From: Selaginella moellendorffii
Lineage: Eukaryota; Streptophyta; Lycopodiopsida; Selaginellales; Selaginellaceae
NCBI RefSeq assembly: GCF_000143415.4
Contig: NW_003314310.1
Location: forward strand, 932,611-996,610
Direction of reading: 5' to 3'
DNA length: 64,000 nucleotides
Shown: positions 18,893 through 30,559 of the stretch, one piece after another
Layout of the letters: the number at the start of each line of letters is the position of its first letter
How positions within the stretch are numbered: position 1 is the stretch's first letter
Translations under genes and position numbers: made by a program
Notes under the pieces: model-generated
The model's database searches: none
Told to the model about the DNA's origin: nothing
Seen by the model: only the letters and a program-made list of their open reading frames with translations

Positions 18893-20542
18893 TCAGTCTC
18901 TCCAGATATGGATCTTCGAGGTCGCCTTGCTCGTTGGCAAGAGTTCCTGCAGGAAATGTCTGTTAAGATCTGGTACAAGCATGGAGGTGATAATAAGGTG
19001 GCTGATGCATTATCCAGGATGGTAAATTCTATCTCGTTTGTGAAGCTATCCAGCGATCTCTTGGATGGGCTTAAGGAGTTTGCTGACTTTGACTCCTTTA
19101 TCACTGATATTCGCGTGAAGGTTTTGTTGAGGGACGCCTCTACAGATTTAAAGGGTGACAAGTTTGCGTCATTCGAAATACGAGATGGAATCCTGGTGAA
19201 GAAGGGACGTGTTGTGGTTCCTCGTGTTGACAAACTCATCAAACGGATTTTGGTTGAGTGTCATGATGTGCCAAGTGTTGGGCATCCGGGGGTATTGAGA
19301 ACGTATATGTTGGTGAAGAGGCATTTCTTTTGGCCTGGGATGAAGTCAGATGTTGAGAAGTACGTACGTGGTTGTTTGACCTGCCAGGCGGTCAAAGTTG
19401 ATCATCAGAAGCTCGCTGGCCTCTATCATCCTTTACGTGTACCCGAGAATAAGTGGGATAGCATCTCGATGGACTTTATCACTGGTTTGCCCAAAACCTT
19501 TCGAGGAAATGATGCTATTTGGGTTGTTGTGGATCGTTTGACGAAGATGGCTCACTTCTTCCCTGTGAAGACAACGATAAAAGCTTCTGAACTTGCTCAG
19601 TTGTTTGTAGACTGGTTATTCAGTCTCTATGGTTTGCCGGGTGACATTGTGAGTGATCGGGATCCTAAGTTCACGTCCAAGTTTTGGCAAACGGTCTTTG
19701 AAAAACTAGAGACTAAACTGAGCATGAGTAGTGGTGAGCATCCACAATCTGATGGGCAGACAGAGCGCATGAATCAGCTATTAGAAGATATGCTACGGTC
19801 TTTTGTGGGAAACTTGACTCGACAGGGAGTATGGGAAAAATACTTGCCTTTGCTTCAGTTTGCTCACAATAGCGCTCATCAATCGGCTATTGGCATGTCT
19901 CTTTTTATGGCGATGTATGGTTATGAGCCTAGGTCTCCTGTGAGTTTGAATTTGGCTTTGGTTCAGGTTCCTCATGCTTGTGATTTCCTGGAGGATATGC
20001 AAGACAAGCTTGAGTTGGCAAAATTGAACATGAGGCAAGCTCAAGAACGAGACAAAAGATTGGCTGATGAGCATCGTCGTCATCAAGAGTACAAAGTTGG
20101 TGACAAGGTTTTCCTTAAGCTGTCGGATGCACAACGGTGTCTAAAAGGAGGTGGCAGTGCTAAGTTGTCTCCACGGTATTGTGGACCTTGGACAATTTTA
20201 CAGCGTGTAGGGGATCTTGCATACACTTTGGACTTGCCAGTTAGTTCGAAGATTCATCCAACGTTCCATGTGAGCAAGCTTAAAGCGTGTTTGCACTCTG
20301 GTGATATCGTGGATCAGTCCATTATCCAGGTTCCAGAGATTGATGCAGAGAAGGCTGGTCCGGCCAATATTCTTGCTCAAAGATTGGTGAAAACACGCCA
20401 GAAAACAACTAGGGAGTTGTTAGTTCAATGGAATGGTTATTCCATGGACGAAGCTACATGGGAAACTGAGGATGACGTGAAGAGAGTGTTTCCGAGTTTT
20501 GGTTATGACTTGGATGACATTCCTGAGGACGGGGAGAATTGA
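18893..20542 (+). CDS. RNase H end, integrase and chromodomain of the chromovirus
   Basis: An open frame from at least 18824, aligning with pol from about 18893. It starts with the tail of RNase H (LARWQEFLQE ... NKVADALSR), then the integrase HHCC zinc region (HDVPSVGHPG ... CLTCQ). The catalytic core has Asp in MDFITGLP, Asp in VSDRDPKFTS and Glu in QTERMNQLLE. The C-terminal GPY-like region (PRYCGPWTIL) is followed by a chromodomain (LVQWNGYSMDEATWE) ending at TGA 20540. Integrase inserts the cDNA, and the chromodomain guides it to marked chromatin. Lacking a proper start and the upstream pol domains, this is a remnant of a larger polyprotein, although the integrase itself looks intact. 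Confidence 0.9.
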   Translation, partial: SVSPDMDLRGRLARWQEFLQEMSVKIWYKHGGDNKVADALSRMVNSISFVKLSSDLLDGLKEFADFDSFITDIRVKVLLRDASTDLKGDKFASFEIRDGILVKKGRVVVPRVDKLIKRILVECHDVPSVGHPGVLRTYMLVKRHFFWPGMKSDVEKYVRGCLTCQAVKVDHQKLAGLYHPLRVPENKWDSISMDFITGLPKTFRGNDAIWVVVDRLTKMAHFFPVKTTIKASELAQLFVDWLFSLYGLPGDIVSDRDPKFTSKFWQTVFEKLETKLSMSSGEHPQSDGQTERMNQLLEDMLRSFVGNLTRQGVWEKYLPLLQFAHNSAHQSAIGMSLFMAMYGYEPRSPVSLNLALVQVPHACDFLEDMQDKLELAKLNMRQAQERDKRLADEHRRHQEYKVGDKVFLKLSDAQRCLKGGGSAKLSPRYCGPWTILQRVGDLAYTLDLPVSSKIHPTFHVSKLKACLHSGDIVDQSIIQVPEIDAEKAGPANILAQRLVKTRQKTTRELLVQWNGYSMDEATWETEDDVKRVFPSFGYDLDDIPEDGEN

Positions 20543-20790
20543 GTTCTATAGCCGTATTGCTATATGATTTGAGCCGTTTGTTCTATTCTCATTCTCTTGT
20601 TTTCCATGACCGTATTGTCATGTGAGAAAGCCGTATTGCTTTCTTTCTTTCGTGACCATTTGTTGCGACGTTGGTGTTGCCGTTTGCACATCTTTTCTCC
20701 ATGGCCGTATTGCCTTGGACTCCCTTCATTTGAGGCTCGTTTAGCTTCTCGAGGCTACCGTATGTGGCTGGGTCATGAGAGAGGGGAGAA

Positions 20791-20902
20791 TGACACGAAC
20801 CACGGGAATATTCTGAGAATATTCCATGGCCGGTGGGATTTAAGGCCGTAACGCCTTAAGGGTTGGGAGGTTGGCCTAGGGTTCGCTCTCTTGTTCGTTT
20901 CA
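20791..20902 (+). repeat. 3' LTR of the chromovirus
   Basis: 112 bp, from TGACACG to GTTTCA, preceded by the purine tract and followed by the GAAGG duplication. Confidence 0.95.
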
Positions 20903-23900
20903 GAAGGCAATGCTGCTGTATCAGTAGAGACTGTCTTCGATGGGAATGTGGTCGCTATTGAACGAGGAGAGATAGTCGCCGGGGTAAATGTTGTTGTTGC
21001 CTTGAAAAATCTTCAGAAGAAAGCAGATGTTGGGGACAGCGCAAGTGCGACGCATGTTCCCTCCGTGGATCTTAAGAACCGTGCTACATGGATTCAGGCG
21101 AAGGTGTTTCTAAACAACCCCGAGGGGGAGGTGGTAGCTGAGGGCTTAGCCACAGTTGTCGATCCAAGAGATGCGGTTGCTAATCAAGAATTGGCCTGAG
21201 ATGATATTGGAGTTGCGATTTTAGAGGTTGTTGACACAAGAAAACAGTCTGACTATTGGAAGCATTGTGCGGTGGAAATTGAGGCACTTAGTGTTTGAGA
21301 ATGTGAAGGATTCACAATCAAACACCACTACAACTGATGACAGAACATCTCTTCATGGGAAAAGAAAGTACACCTTCCTAAAGCGCAACCAAAGGGATCT
21401 GAGCAACGAACCGAAAAGGCAGAAAATGGCGATGGAGGTTTGAATGGTCTCGACAGTTGCTTGTTGCAAGAGGAGGTGCTGTCAACATGCTGATTGGGAT
21501 GCTATTGAAGAGGAGAGAGCAAGATACAAGACATTATCCTGGAAGGCAGCTCGCAATTTTGTGTATGAGGCATTACGGTCATCTGTTGATGCTTCAGAAC
21601 ATCAGGTGGGAAGCATGGTCTTCCAGAGGGGTTTGGTCTGCATGAAGGCATGGAGAATCATTTATGGAGTCCCTCGAACCACATTCTACAGAATCAAAAC
21701 TGAGTTCGAGGAACAAAGGGTTCAACAGGCAGTCCATGGGAACGATGGTACGCACAAAACCAGGGGTCATGTTGTATATGGAGAGGCAATCTTCAAGAGG
21801 TTTGTCGAGACATGTAGCGAGCAGCAACCACATAAAACCCGCCTCTTGGAAGATGGAACACGAGACACCCAACAAGTTCTCCCTTCCATGTATACCAAGG
21901 GGGCCATATTAGAAGATGTGAATCGGGAACTCCAGAGTAATGGCTACAGAAAGCTGAGCCAATCTAGATTTAGTAGATTGTGGAGCAACAGGTTCAGGGA
22001 TGTGAGTATAGGAAAGTACTCCAGCTTTTCAAAGTGTGACGAGTGCACTGCTATCAAAATGGCTTTGTCGAAGAATTCTTGCAGCGCTCAAGAGCGAGAG
22101 ACGTTGGTTAGAAGGCGGCTCGACCACAACATCGAGCAGAGAAGCTGCAGGACTGCATATTATCATAACAGGATTCTCTCCATGGAGAGACCTGACTCTT
22201 ACCTCTGCATCATCCACGACAAAATGGACTAGAAAAAGACGTGCTTACCTCGACTCAATCCTGCCCCCAAGGCAATCTCTTCATCCATGCAGCTGCCTGT
22301 GTCTCTGTTTGGCATAATCGCTCATGGGCATGGTGCCCAGAACTATGGGAACTTCTTTGTACCTCTATGGGGTGGCGGGGGTGCAAACATGATGATTGCG
22401 TCCCTAGCAAAACACTTAAGCTCTCTGCAAAGTGCGCAGACTGAGCTGAACGGCCAACCCTTGCATAAGGCCCTTGTCGATCGAACCCCATACAGGGTTC
22501 AGCTGGAGGAGGAGCAAAGGCTTGCAGTATCGCGTGGGGACCCATGCCATCCCAGTGAATATGTTGGCCGTCAGATTGTAGGGTTATCACGTGAGGCCTC
22601 ATGCCATTCCGACGAGGCTGGTCGCCCGGTGAATGCACAGCCTCATCCAAATGAAGCAAAATCTCAAGGAAGTTCTTGCGGCCGATGTGGCCTTCCACCC
22701 CATCTTCTGCTCCAAACAGACAATGCTGGCAGTGAGAACAAAAACATGTACGTCTTCGCGTACTTGGCGATGCTTGTTGCCAAAGGCATATTTGAAACGG
22801 TTACACTTGGCTTTCTCATGGTTGGGCACACTCATGAAGACATCGATGCCATGTTCAGTCACCTGGCAGAGTCCCTCCGGCGATCCAATGTCCTCACCCT
22901 CCCACAACTCTACGATGAATTCCAAAATTGCATCAAAGGAACTGTTGAAGCTGCACTTGTGACAGAGGTTCCAGACTTTAAAGGGTTTGTAAGAGGCTAC
23001 ATCAGGGATGGATCCGAAACGCTGATTGGCCACTCCAAGCCTCTTCAGTTTCATTTCAGCATGCGTGACGGTGCTCCAGTGATGAGGTACAAGATGAGAG
23101 AATGGGACACAGTGTGGCTGCCAGTAGATGGCATTGAACTCTTCAAGAGAGATCCCATAACTGGGGAACCTATGATTCCTCAGGGTTCCCCACGGCCGAT
23201 GCACCCGGATGGACTCAAAGGCCAGGAAAGTATAGTGGCCGGGATTAGACAGCATATTGCCTTCTGGAAGAGGGGGTTGGTGTTTGGTGGAGAATCCTAT
23301 TTTCAGAGGTGCAAGCCTTTGCTCGAATACTGGGAGAAGATTATATCTGCTATCCAAAATGGGCCGGTTGTATATGAAGAATTGGAAGAGTCCTTTTGGC
23401 CAGAACCCAGAGCACCAGATAGTAGCGGAACAATGTCCTCTGGAAATGCAGTGACAGATAACGATGTTGAGGATCACTATTGTGGGCCGAGGAACAAGAA
23501 GCCGGATTCAGCATTCAATCCAGTACAGGTCTGCAAAGGAATGGTCGTGCTTGTCAGACCTAGTAATAAAAAACAAATGATATGGGTGGGGCGCTACATC
23601 ACTGATGCAGAGGAGGACGCGGAAACTAACTCCTTCAATGTAACTGTGGAGTGGTTCAAGCCAAGTTCCGGATATACGAAGGATTGCCTAGAAAAGAGAT
23701 GGGTGCTGAATCCAAGGGATCCCAGCATGAGCATATCGGTGGATAATGTTGTGCATGGTTGGATGCGGAAGCAGAGTGCCACCATCACCTTGCCAGACCA
23801 TGCAAGAGATGCAGCAAGAGCATTCATAACCCGGGTTCAAGGTGAGACTCATTAATATTCCTTTACTAAGTTTCTAATGTATTTTATTTCAAGGTGAACA

Positions 23901-24135
23901 ATCCGAATCTGAATCAGAGGAGGCGTGATGGCATGTGGCCTGAGATGATGTGACATATGCATTTACCAATCACACGTGCATAAATCTAATAATATGGCGT
24001 GTGGCCCATATTAATGGCACATAAACCCATATTGTGGGCTTACGTGCTTTATGTACCATCATTCCCTTGCAGCGTGTGTGTTGGTTTCCTTTTATAACAC
24101 AACGAACTCCATATTTTAGGGTGAAGAGCGTTCTC

Positions 24136-24393
24136 ATGGCAAGCACAAAATCTGTAAGTGAGGCAGAAAAGGAGACGAAGAAGGAGATAGGTGAAGATGT
24201 AGAATATATAAGTCTTCCAAACTCCCCGTACTATACTCCAGGTGATCATTTTTCTGAACAAACGGCAACATTAACAACTATCGAGAATGCCTCAGTAACG
24301 TCAAAGACAACAATCCAAAGCAAAACAACTGACCCGGAGAAGGATGATAGTACCGCTGAGAGTACCAAAAAGGAGGTGTCCACTAGCGCTTAG
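24136..24393 (+). CDS. Small acidic conserved protein (85 aa), copy 2
   Basis: Counterpart of 5195-5452 with the same length and frame; it differs at a few residues (ETKKEIGED, NASVTSKTT). A ~450-bp deletion just upstream (near 23942) removed the region between gene A and this ORF, yet the ORF itself and its acceptor-like TATTTTAG are intact. No domain recognised. Confidence 0.5.
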   Translation: MASTKSVSEAEKETKKEIGEDVEYISLPNSPYYTPGDHFSEQTATLTTIENASVTSKTTIQSKTTDPEKDDSTAESTKKEVSTSA

Positions 24394-25029
24394 GCTTATA
24401 ATGGCGTGTGCCCTCATGCCATTTACTTGATCACCAAATACCTTTTTCCCTTTGCACTAGTATATCTTAATACCGGTCTGAGAAATAGAATGGCATGTGC
24501 CCTCAGGCCTTTTACTAAATCACCTTTGAAAGAAATGCAAGCCTCTATGTCGTAAAAAAAAGGTACTAGAGAAATTCCTTAATAATATGAATGTTATTTA
24601 GTTTCATGAAAATACACTAAGGGTCAAATGAGTTAAATGACTTCTCCAGACTAGCAATGCCTCTTGCTACACCTTCACAATTAGATTCGTTAGAAAAAGA
24701 TAACATTGAATAATATCTAAATGTTCTCACCATTAAGTGATATGTCTGGCTAATAGGAATGACGTTCATCTTGGAAAGCTCACCACACGCTCAATGAACA
24801 AACAAATAGTGTGTGCGCGCATGCCATTGCTCTTCTTTAGCTTCAGATTCGGCTTGTTCACCTTGACAATGAGATTTATTATACAACCAGATGGACTCAG
24901 TCTGGACATAAAGTCACCGCGCTAGTCACCATGCCCCAGATATGTCTAGCCCCTGGACAAAAAACATATAATTTCACGTCATTTTCAAATACTTGAAAAT
25001 TTGTACCTAGTCCCATTTTACTAAATAAA
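24394..25029 (+). repeat. Right subterminal region, copy 2
   Basis: Non-coding and near-identical to 5453-6088. Palindrome at about 24401-24422, a degenerate one near 24490-24511, and the direct TCCCATTTTA echo near 25011. Confidence 0.6.
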
Positions 25030-25053
25030 TCCCACTTTAACGAAATAGAGCTT
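25030..25053 (+). repeat. Right terminal inverted repeat, copy 2
   Basis: 24 bp, exact inverse of 8577-8600, followed by the TTGT duplication at 25054-25057. Confidence 0.94.
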
Positions 25054-25667
25054 TTGTGGGAAATGCAAAATTTCCCTAAGGGTGGATTCCCAACCTCTCC
25101 GATTTGGCGAAGTGGATGCTCCAAAGGGGGGTAAGGTAGCCAAATAATAGGGCCATGGGCAACCCTAGCACCAATTATGATAACTAAAACTTAATGTCAA
25201 AGGTGGCACGATATCAGAGAGAGGATGATGGTATCCTCAAGTAAAGAACTTCCTAGGATAGGGAAGTGGAGTTGCACCATGTGCAATGTAAGGTGTCGGA
25301 GACACCTAGGAAATTGACTCTGAGAAGTCAAAACTAAAAGTTCCAAAGTGCAAGGTTATGTCAATGGAATCTGAGACTACTCGAGAATGAGTAGTGGAAT
25401 TGAGTTAGAGAGGGAGTCTCTAACGGGTTTAGCGAGAACTGAACCAATAAAAGGGAGCAAACCACCCCAGGTGGTCAAATGAGTCTCTATATTGGAGAGA
25501 CTATGCTCCTTAAAGGATGGACAAGGCATGGTGCGCCTTTGGTGTCAAACCATAGACAAATATTGGTTGGGTGCCAAGGATGGAACTGGTAATACATGTG
25601 GGTGTTACTTTATAAGAGGGTTTACCGTTCGATGAGGACATCGAACTTCGTCTATGGGTGGTGGAGT
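25054..25667 (+). mobile_element. 3' part of family A internal domain
   Basis: Continues the sequence interrupted at 8576 and aligns in reverse with 30560-31165. It ends in a purine-rich run (GGGTGGTGGAG) next to the LTR, as expected of a polypurine tract. No gene seen. Confidence 0.7.
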
Positions 25668-27265
25668 TGTGAGACACAAAATCCCTAGGCCCCAAAGTGG
25701 AGCTGAAAGGGTGCCACGTGGTAGTGGCCGAAGCAAAAGCCAAACGAGCGTAACACATTTGGACTAAAAGGCTCCGACTTGAGAGGTTGAGAGCGGGGGT
25801 GGAACTCCCAACGGAGTGCTCAAGGAACGAGCATGAAACGAGCAATAAGCGAGGCTCCAAAAAGGGACCCAAAGGGACCAACACATGACACGTGGAAGTG
25901 TCTGAGATGGACCCGAAGTGGAGTCCGAGATGGACCCGAAGTGGAGCCCGAGATGGACCCGAGATGGAGTCCGAGGCGGACCGAGACGGAGTCCGAGATG
26001 GAGTCCTAGATGGACCCGAGATGGAATCTGAGATGGAGTCCGAGAAGGACCCGAGATGGAGTCCGAGGTTGAGACTGAGACCGAGACCGAGACTGAGACT
26101 GAGACCGAGACCGAGACTGAGACTGAGACCGAGACCAAGACCGAGACCGAGACTGAGACCGGGACCGAGACCGAGACCGAGACCGAGGCCGAGGCCGAGT
26201 CCGGGTCCGAGTCCGAATCTGAGTCCAAGTCCAAGTCCGAGTTTGAGTCCGAGTCCGCGTTCGAGTTTGAGAGGGTGAAAGCCCAAAGCGTTCGTCTCCC
26301 AAACCCTAGGGGGTTTGGTGAGCTCCAAAAGTATAGTAAGGGGGAGGATTGCAGTGGAGCCAGTTTGGCCAGGAAAGGCCAATTTGGCTTAAAGAGGCTG
26401 CATCCAGTGTTGGGTGATGAGCTGACCATTGGGAAGTCCAAGACTAGAGTGAACACGGACCGACAAGCGGGGTAGCTTGGTGAAGTGTTCAAGAGACGGC
26501 TCTAGTTCCCCCGGGAGATCGTCTGGCCAATGCTCCCAGTCCAAGTGTGGGTGGCACTACCTACTTGGATATCTAGTGTGGCTCAATGGAACCTCGCTCT
26601 AAGCCCATGGCTAGAGCACCTAAAGGCGAAAGCCAGGGAAAGTACCCACGAGGCCCGCGTAGGGCCACGGTGTTCCGAAATGTCGTCCCAAAGTCCCAGA
26701 CTGTGGAAAGGAAGAGGAGTAGTCCTCTGGTGTGGTGACCAAGGACACGGTCACACAGGGAAGAAGTCCTAGAGGACAGTGGGACTTAGTGGTCGGGCCC
26801 GTGGGCCTTGACCCAGTGGTAGTGTTAGCGAGCACGGCCAAGGACGAAAAGGGACTTGGTGGGGACTGGAACGGAGACATTGGGGAAGGCTAATCCCTAT
26901 GTCTACGGGCATCCTAAGGATGCTAAGGAGCGGATCTAGGATGATCACTCATGGATGGATGGCCCAGTCTTTGAGTGACGGGACTGGGATGCAGTGGTGT
27001 CAGACCATCGTTGTGACCAAGGTGAATGGACATGGCCTTAACGTAACAGGTTGATATGTTGGTGGTACCTTGGGGTGTCGGTCATGGGATCGGACACATG
27101 GAGCACTTGGACCAAGTGCATAGGTTGAGTGGCGGGGATGCCATTCTTGGGGCTAGTAAGCCCAAGTCCAAAATAGGACTTACGGAGGTTGTGAGTGAGA
27201 CTCCTCCAAATGGTCGGAGGTGTGGTTAAGTGACTAAAGTAAAATGGAAAAATTAGTCGCTTACA
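25668..27265 (+). repeat. Family A LTR (plus strand, 1.6 kb)
   Basis: Starts TGTGAGACACAAA and ends AGTCGCTTACA, preceded by a polypurine-like run. The same ends bound the other LTRs of this family in the window. It contains the minisatellite at 25905-26265 and a conserved core (GGGTGAAAGCCCAAAGCG ... TATAGTA) at about 26270-26340. Confidence 0.8.
25905..26265 (+). repeat. LTR minisatellite: GATGGAGTCCGA / GAGACCGAGACT units
   Basis: Dodecamers (GATGGAGTCCGA, GATGGACCCGA) pass into hexamers (GAGACC, GAGACT). Every family A LTR has a version of different length, so it expands and contracts inside the LTR. The long open frames on both strands (Ser/Arg/Glu-rich) are artefacts of the 3n repeat. 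Confidence 0.85.
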
Positions 27266-28121
27266 AGCACATTCTGCCATCAATGAAATACCCATTTTTG
27301 TTATACTTAAATTTTATGATCCTCCTCACCCTTCGTGGGGTATAACACACCTCAGTCCAAATGCTTTCACTAGTCCTTTAGGACCATTTCTTGACTCCAC
27401 TTGCTTTTTGGACTTCACTAATTCGACGAGCATAAAGTTCTACTTTTGAGGTGCTAGCTCACTGGAATACAACTTCTTGTATTCATATCCTACTCACAAG
27501 GACCATCTTTGTAAATGTTACTCTGACACTTGATTTTGTTCTCTGGGGGTAACCTTTGCCCCTTATGACTACTTGTCTATGTGATGAGAATACCAACTTA
27601 TTCTCTAAGTGCACCCCCAACTCCTTGGGTTGTTTCAGCATTTATTAAAGGTAGCTTTGGCTACTATTTCAAGGACTTGTGTTTTTTTCTATATTTAACC
27701 TCCCACAGTCATTAATTCTGGTCTCAAATTCATGAGCACCAATCTCAACTATATGAAAATAATCTTGTGACTCCTTTATTATTTTGGAGTCTTTATCTTT
27801 CCTGTGATCCCAACTATAGTTGTTTACCACAACTACCTTAGCTAGTTTGCTGAGTCAAATGCTCATTTGGATTACATCCTCAACTCTCTGAGGAAACCCT
27901 TATATTATTCCTAAGATCCTAAAATCATTATCTTATTAGCCTTTTTCTATCCACCACATTGCCTACAAGTTCACACATGAACTATAGTGGGGAGCCATGT
28001 CCTCTTGACATGCTGTTCCTCAAGGATAAGCCAAATCCTAGGACCTTCCAATGACAATACAAGTGGTGATATACTTGGCCACCAATAAAAGTCGGACTAA
28101 GGAATAGTTTCGATACCAAGT
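27266..28121 (-). mobile_element. Family A internal fragments, minus strand
   Basis: 27266-27420 matches internal sequence also at 33710-33820, 34690-34800 and 37450-37570. From about 27430 it is the reverse of 35881-36560, ending in a degenerate primer site (reverse of CTTGGTATCG) at 28108-28121 next to an LTR. No gene seen. Confidence 0.65.
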
Positions 28122-30559
28122 TGTAAACGATTAATTTTTCCATTTTACTTTAGTCACTTAACCACATCTCCAATCACTTAGAGGAGTCTCATTCACAACC
28201 TCCATAAGTCCAATTCAAGACTGGGGGCTTGCCAACCCTGAGAATGGCATCCATACCACTCAACTTTTGCACTTGGTCCAAGTGCTCCATGTGTCTAATC
28301 CCTTGACCAACACCCCAAGGTACTACTAACATATCAACCCTTTATGTTAATGCCATGCCCATTCATCTTAGTCACACCGGTGGTCTAACACCACCTACAT
28401 CGTAGTCCTGTCTCTCAAAGGCTGAGCCATCCGTCCATGAGTGATCATCCCAGATCCAATTCTTAGCACCCTTAGGATGGCCGCAAACATGGGGAATAAC
28501 CTTCCCCAATATCTCTTTTCCGGTCCCCACCAAGTCCCTTTTTGTCCATGGCTGTGTTCGCCGACACTGCCACTGGATCAAGGCTCGCAAGCCCGACCAC
28601 TAAGTCCCACTGTCCTTTGAGACTTCTTTATTGTGTGACTGTATCCTTGGTCACCACACCAGAGGACTACTCCTCTTCCTTTCTACAGTCTAGGACTTTG
28701 GAACAATATTTTGGAACACTGGGGCTCTATGTGGGCCTCATGGGTACTCTCCCTGCTTTCTGCCTTTGGGTGCTCTAGCCATGGGCTTAGAGTGAGGTTC
28801 TGTTGAGCCACACCAGGTATTCAAGTAGGTAGTGCCACCCATGCTTGGACTGGGAGCATCGACCATTTGATCTCTTGAGGGAATTAAAGCTGGTTCTTGA
28901 ACACTTCACCAAGCTACCCCGTTTGTCGGTCCATATTCACTCTAGTCTTGGACTTCCCAGTGGTCAACTCATCACCCAACACTTGGGTACAGTGTTCCTA
29001 GGCTAAACTGGCCTTTTCTGGCCAAACTAGCTCCACTAGGCTCCAACCCCCACACTCTCCCTACTCTACTTTTGGAACCCCTTGTAGCCATCCCCCCCCC
29101 CAGGGGACGATTGCTTTGGGCTTTCACCCAACTGCCTGTATTAGTATTTAGACTCAGACTTGGACTCAAACTCGGTCTTGGTCTTGGTCTCGATCTTGGT
29201 CTCGGTCTCGGTCCCATCTCGGACTCCATCTTGGGTCCATCTTGGACTCCATCTCAGACTCCATCTCGGGTCCATCTTAGATTCCATCTCGGGTCCATCT
29301 CGGACTCCTTCTTGGGTCCATCTCGGACTCCATCTCGGACTCCACCTCGGGTCCATCTTGGACTCCATCTCAGACTCCATCTCAGTCTCCAATTTGGGTC
29401 CATCTTAGACTTCATCTCGGGTCTATTTTAAGTCCATCTCGGATCCATCTCGAACTCCATCTTAGACTCCATCTTGGGTCCATCTCGGGTCCATCTCGGA
29501 CACTTCCATGTGTCATGTGTTTGTCCTCTTGTGTCCCTTTTCTAGAGGTTCATTTATTGCTCGCTTTGTGCTTGTTTCTCGAGCACTTTGTTGGGAGTTC
29601 CACTCCCACTCTCGACCTTTCAAGTGGGAGCTTTTAGTCCAAACATGTTATGGTTGTTTGGCTTTCGCTTTAGCCACCACCATGTGGTGCCCTTTTGGCT
29701 CTACTTTGGGGCTTAGGGATTTGTGTCTCACACTTAGGTCCATCTCAGACTCCATTTGAGGTCCATCTTAGGTCCATCTTGGACTCCATCCTAGACTCCA
29801 TCTCGGGTCCATCTTAGACTCCATCTTGGGTCCATCTTGAGTCCATCTCAGACTCCATCTCGGACTCCACCTCAGACTCCATCTCGGACTCCATCTCGGA
29901 CTCCATCTCGGGTCCATCTTGGGTTCATCTCGGACTCTATCTTGGACTCCACCTCAGACTCCATCTTGGACTCCATCTCGAACTCCATCTCGGGTCCATC
30001 TCGAGTGCATCTCAGACTCCATCTCAGGTCCATCTCAGACTCCATCTCAGGTCCATCTCAGACTCCATCTTAGGTCCATCTCAGACTCCATCTTAGGTCC
30101 ATCTTAGACTCTATCTCGGATCCATCTCGGACTCCACCTCAAACTCGGTCTTGGTCTTGGTCTTGGTCTTGATCTCAGTCTTAGTCTCAGTCCCGGTCCC
30201 ATCTCGGACTCCATCTCAGACCCCATCTTGGATTCCATCTAGGGTTCATCTCGGACTCCATCTCGGGTCCATCTCGAACTCCATCTCAATTCTATCTTGG
30301 GTCCATCTCAGATTCCATCTCGGATTCTATCTTGGACTCCATCTTGGGTCCTTTTGTGTCCCTTTTTTAGAGACTCATTTATTGCTTGCTTCATGCTTAT
30401 TCTTTGAGCTCTTAATTGGGTGTTCCACTCTCGCTCTTGACTTTTCGAGTCGAAACTTTTAGTCCATATGTGTTACACTCATTTGGCTTCTACCTCAGTC
30501 ACTAGCACATGGCACCCTTTGGGCTCTTTTTTGGGGCCTAGGGGTTTTATGTCTTACAA
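28122..30559 (-). repeat. Family A LTR, minus strand, 2.4 kb with expanded minisatellite
   Basis: Bounded by TGTAAACGATTA and GTCTTACA, the reverse of the family ends, with the primer site on its left and the 3' internal domain on its right. It is longer than its relatives because the CTCGGACTCCAT array occupies most of 29150-29500 and 29735-30350, interrupted by a unique piece. Confidence 0.75.

Larger units (their letters stand above)
17569..20902 (+). mobile_element. Deleted Ty3/gypsy chromovirus with 112-bp LTRs
   Basis: Two 112-bp LTRs (3 visible differences), 5-bp target duplication GAAGG at 17564-17568 and 20903-20907, PBS for initiator-Met tRNA at 17682, and a purine-rich tract GAGAGGGGAGAA before the 3' LTR. 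Gag and integrase-chromodomain are present, but protease and nearly all of reverse transcriptase are missing, so it is non-autonomous. It sits in gene A exon 1 of copy 2 and is younger than that copy. Confidence 0.96.
17450..23928 (+). pseudogene. Gene A (DDE transposase), disrupted, copy 2
   Basis: Same gene as at 1415-4556. Lesions seen: the chromovirus inserted after codon ~40 (17569-20902, duplicating GAAGG); TGG to TGA at 21197-21199; a 2-nt deletion near 21236 (GACACAGAAG to GACACAAG) that shifts frame; CGA to TGA at 21441-21443; and the TAG at 22230-22232 common to all copies. The C-terminal part (22287-23841) is still open with the catalytic motifs TDNAGSENKN and GHTHEDIDAMF, and the 52-nt intron and acidic tail are kept. 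It cannot make a full transposase. Confidence 0.9.
8577..25053 (+). mobile_element. Giant two-gene DNA transposon, copy 2 (complete, with nested retrotransposon)
   Basis: Both 24-bp terminal repeats and the TTGT duplications are present. The length is 16,477 bp including the 3,334-bp chromovirus, so about 13.1 kb originally. Gene B (minus strand) is intact; gene A (plus strand) is broken. Relative to copies 1 and 3 it lacks about 450 bp near 23942 through what looks like two small-repeat deletions (a short one and a longer one using AGATGAT). Confidence 0.95.

Noticed and set aside
25892-26492. Long open frames on both strands of the LTR minisatellite (Ser/Arg/Leu- or Glu/Thr-rich)
   Set aside because: They arise because the repeat unit is a multiple of three and lacks stops; several frames on both strands are open at once and no domain is recognisable.
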